A DNA stretch of 64,000 bases from Notospermus geniculatus (taxonomy: Eukaryota > Nemertea > Pilidiophora > Heteronemertea > Lineidae), in NCBI GenBank assembly GCA_002633025.1, contig NMRB01000022.1:844111-908110 (forward strand). Direction: 5' to 3'. Under the pieces are notes generated by a model. It ran no database searches, was not told the origin of the DNA, and saw only the letters and a program-made list of their open reading frames with translations. Position numbers and translations under genes: made by a program. The stretch's first letter is position 1. The number at the start of each line of letters is the position of its first letter. Positions 63,943 through 64,000 of this stretch are shown one piece after another.

Positions 63943-64000
63943 AAATACAATATGTGTGAAACACAGCAACTAGATAAAGTGCCATTTTGTGTTGGACACA

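Overview
The window is eukaryotic. It has spliced genes with GT/AG introns, polyadenylation signals, low coding density and a very heavy load of short inverted-repeat DNA transposons (MITEs and foldback elements). The gene content (multi-domain C-type lectin with a PAN/Apple domain, intronless Kir potassium channel, divergent orphan class-A GPCR, USP53/54-type exon) and the MITE load suggest an invertebrate deuterostome with a highly polymorphic genome, such as a cephalochordate, hemichordate or echinoderm. I cannot name the species from the sequence.

Layout. 1-982: unmatched flank with one MITE. 983-8230 and 8319-15536: a near-identical block present twice in tandem (C and C'); each copy carries one minus-strand coding exon that I recognise as the start of a USP53/USP54-like protein (3284-3388 and 10834-10938). 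15537-21230: no confident gene, a possible minus-strand promoter and first exon near 19.1-19.25 kb, a 128-base assembly gap, a MITE and a tRNA-derived SINE-like sequence. 21281-33448: a plus-strand gene of 20 coding exons that I assembled from splice sites. It encodes a predicted secreted protein of 1385 residues: signal peptide, seven C-type lectin-like domains (CTLDs), an unrecognised domain, Gly/Ser/Thr-rich linkers and a terminal PAN/Apple domain. Every domain is bounded by phase-1 introns and every CTLD is split once by a phase-2 intron. 35991-39428: a two-exon orphan GPCR. 46295-47662 (minus): an intronless Kir channel.

Second copy. From about 49054 the 3' part of the lectin gene (exons 15-20, block A') and from about 53370 the Kir region (block B') appear again, in the same order and orientation. 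The GPCR and roughly 6.4 kb around it are missing between them. The copies differ by scattered substitutions and by clean MITE insertions. This could be two haplotypes laid end to end by the assembler or a real recent segmental duplication. Two single-N joints flanked by repeated sequence, and one 750-base segment that reads as identical in both C and C', favour the assembly explanation for at least the C/C' pair.

No functional pathway links the genes. The most informative biology is (i) the modular lectin gene, (ii) a Kir channel with Gln at the M2 rectification-controller position, (iii) the presence/absence of a GPCR gene, and (iv) a natural experiment in MITE mobility, where paired copies give filled and empty sites and therefore target-site duplications of several distinct transposon classes.
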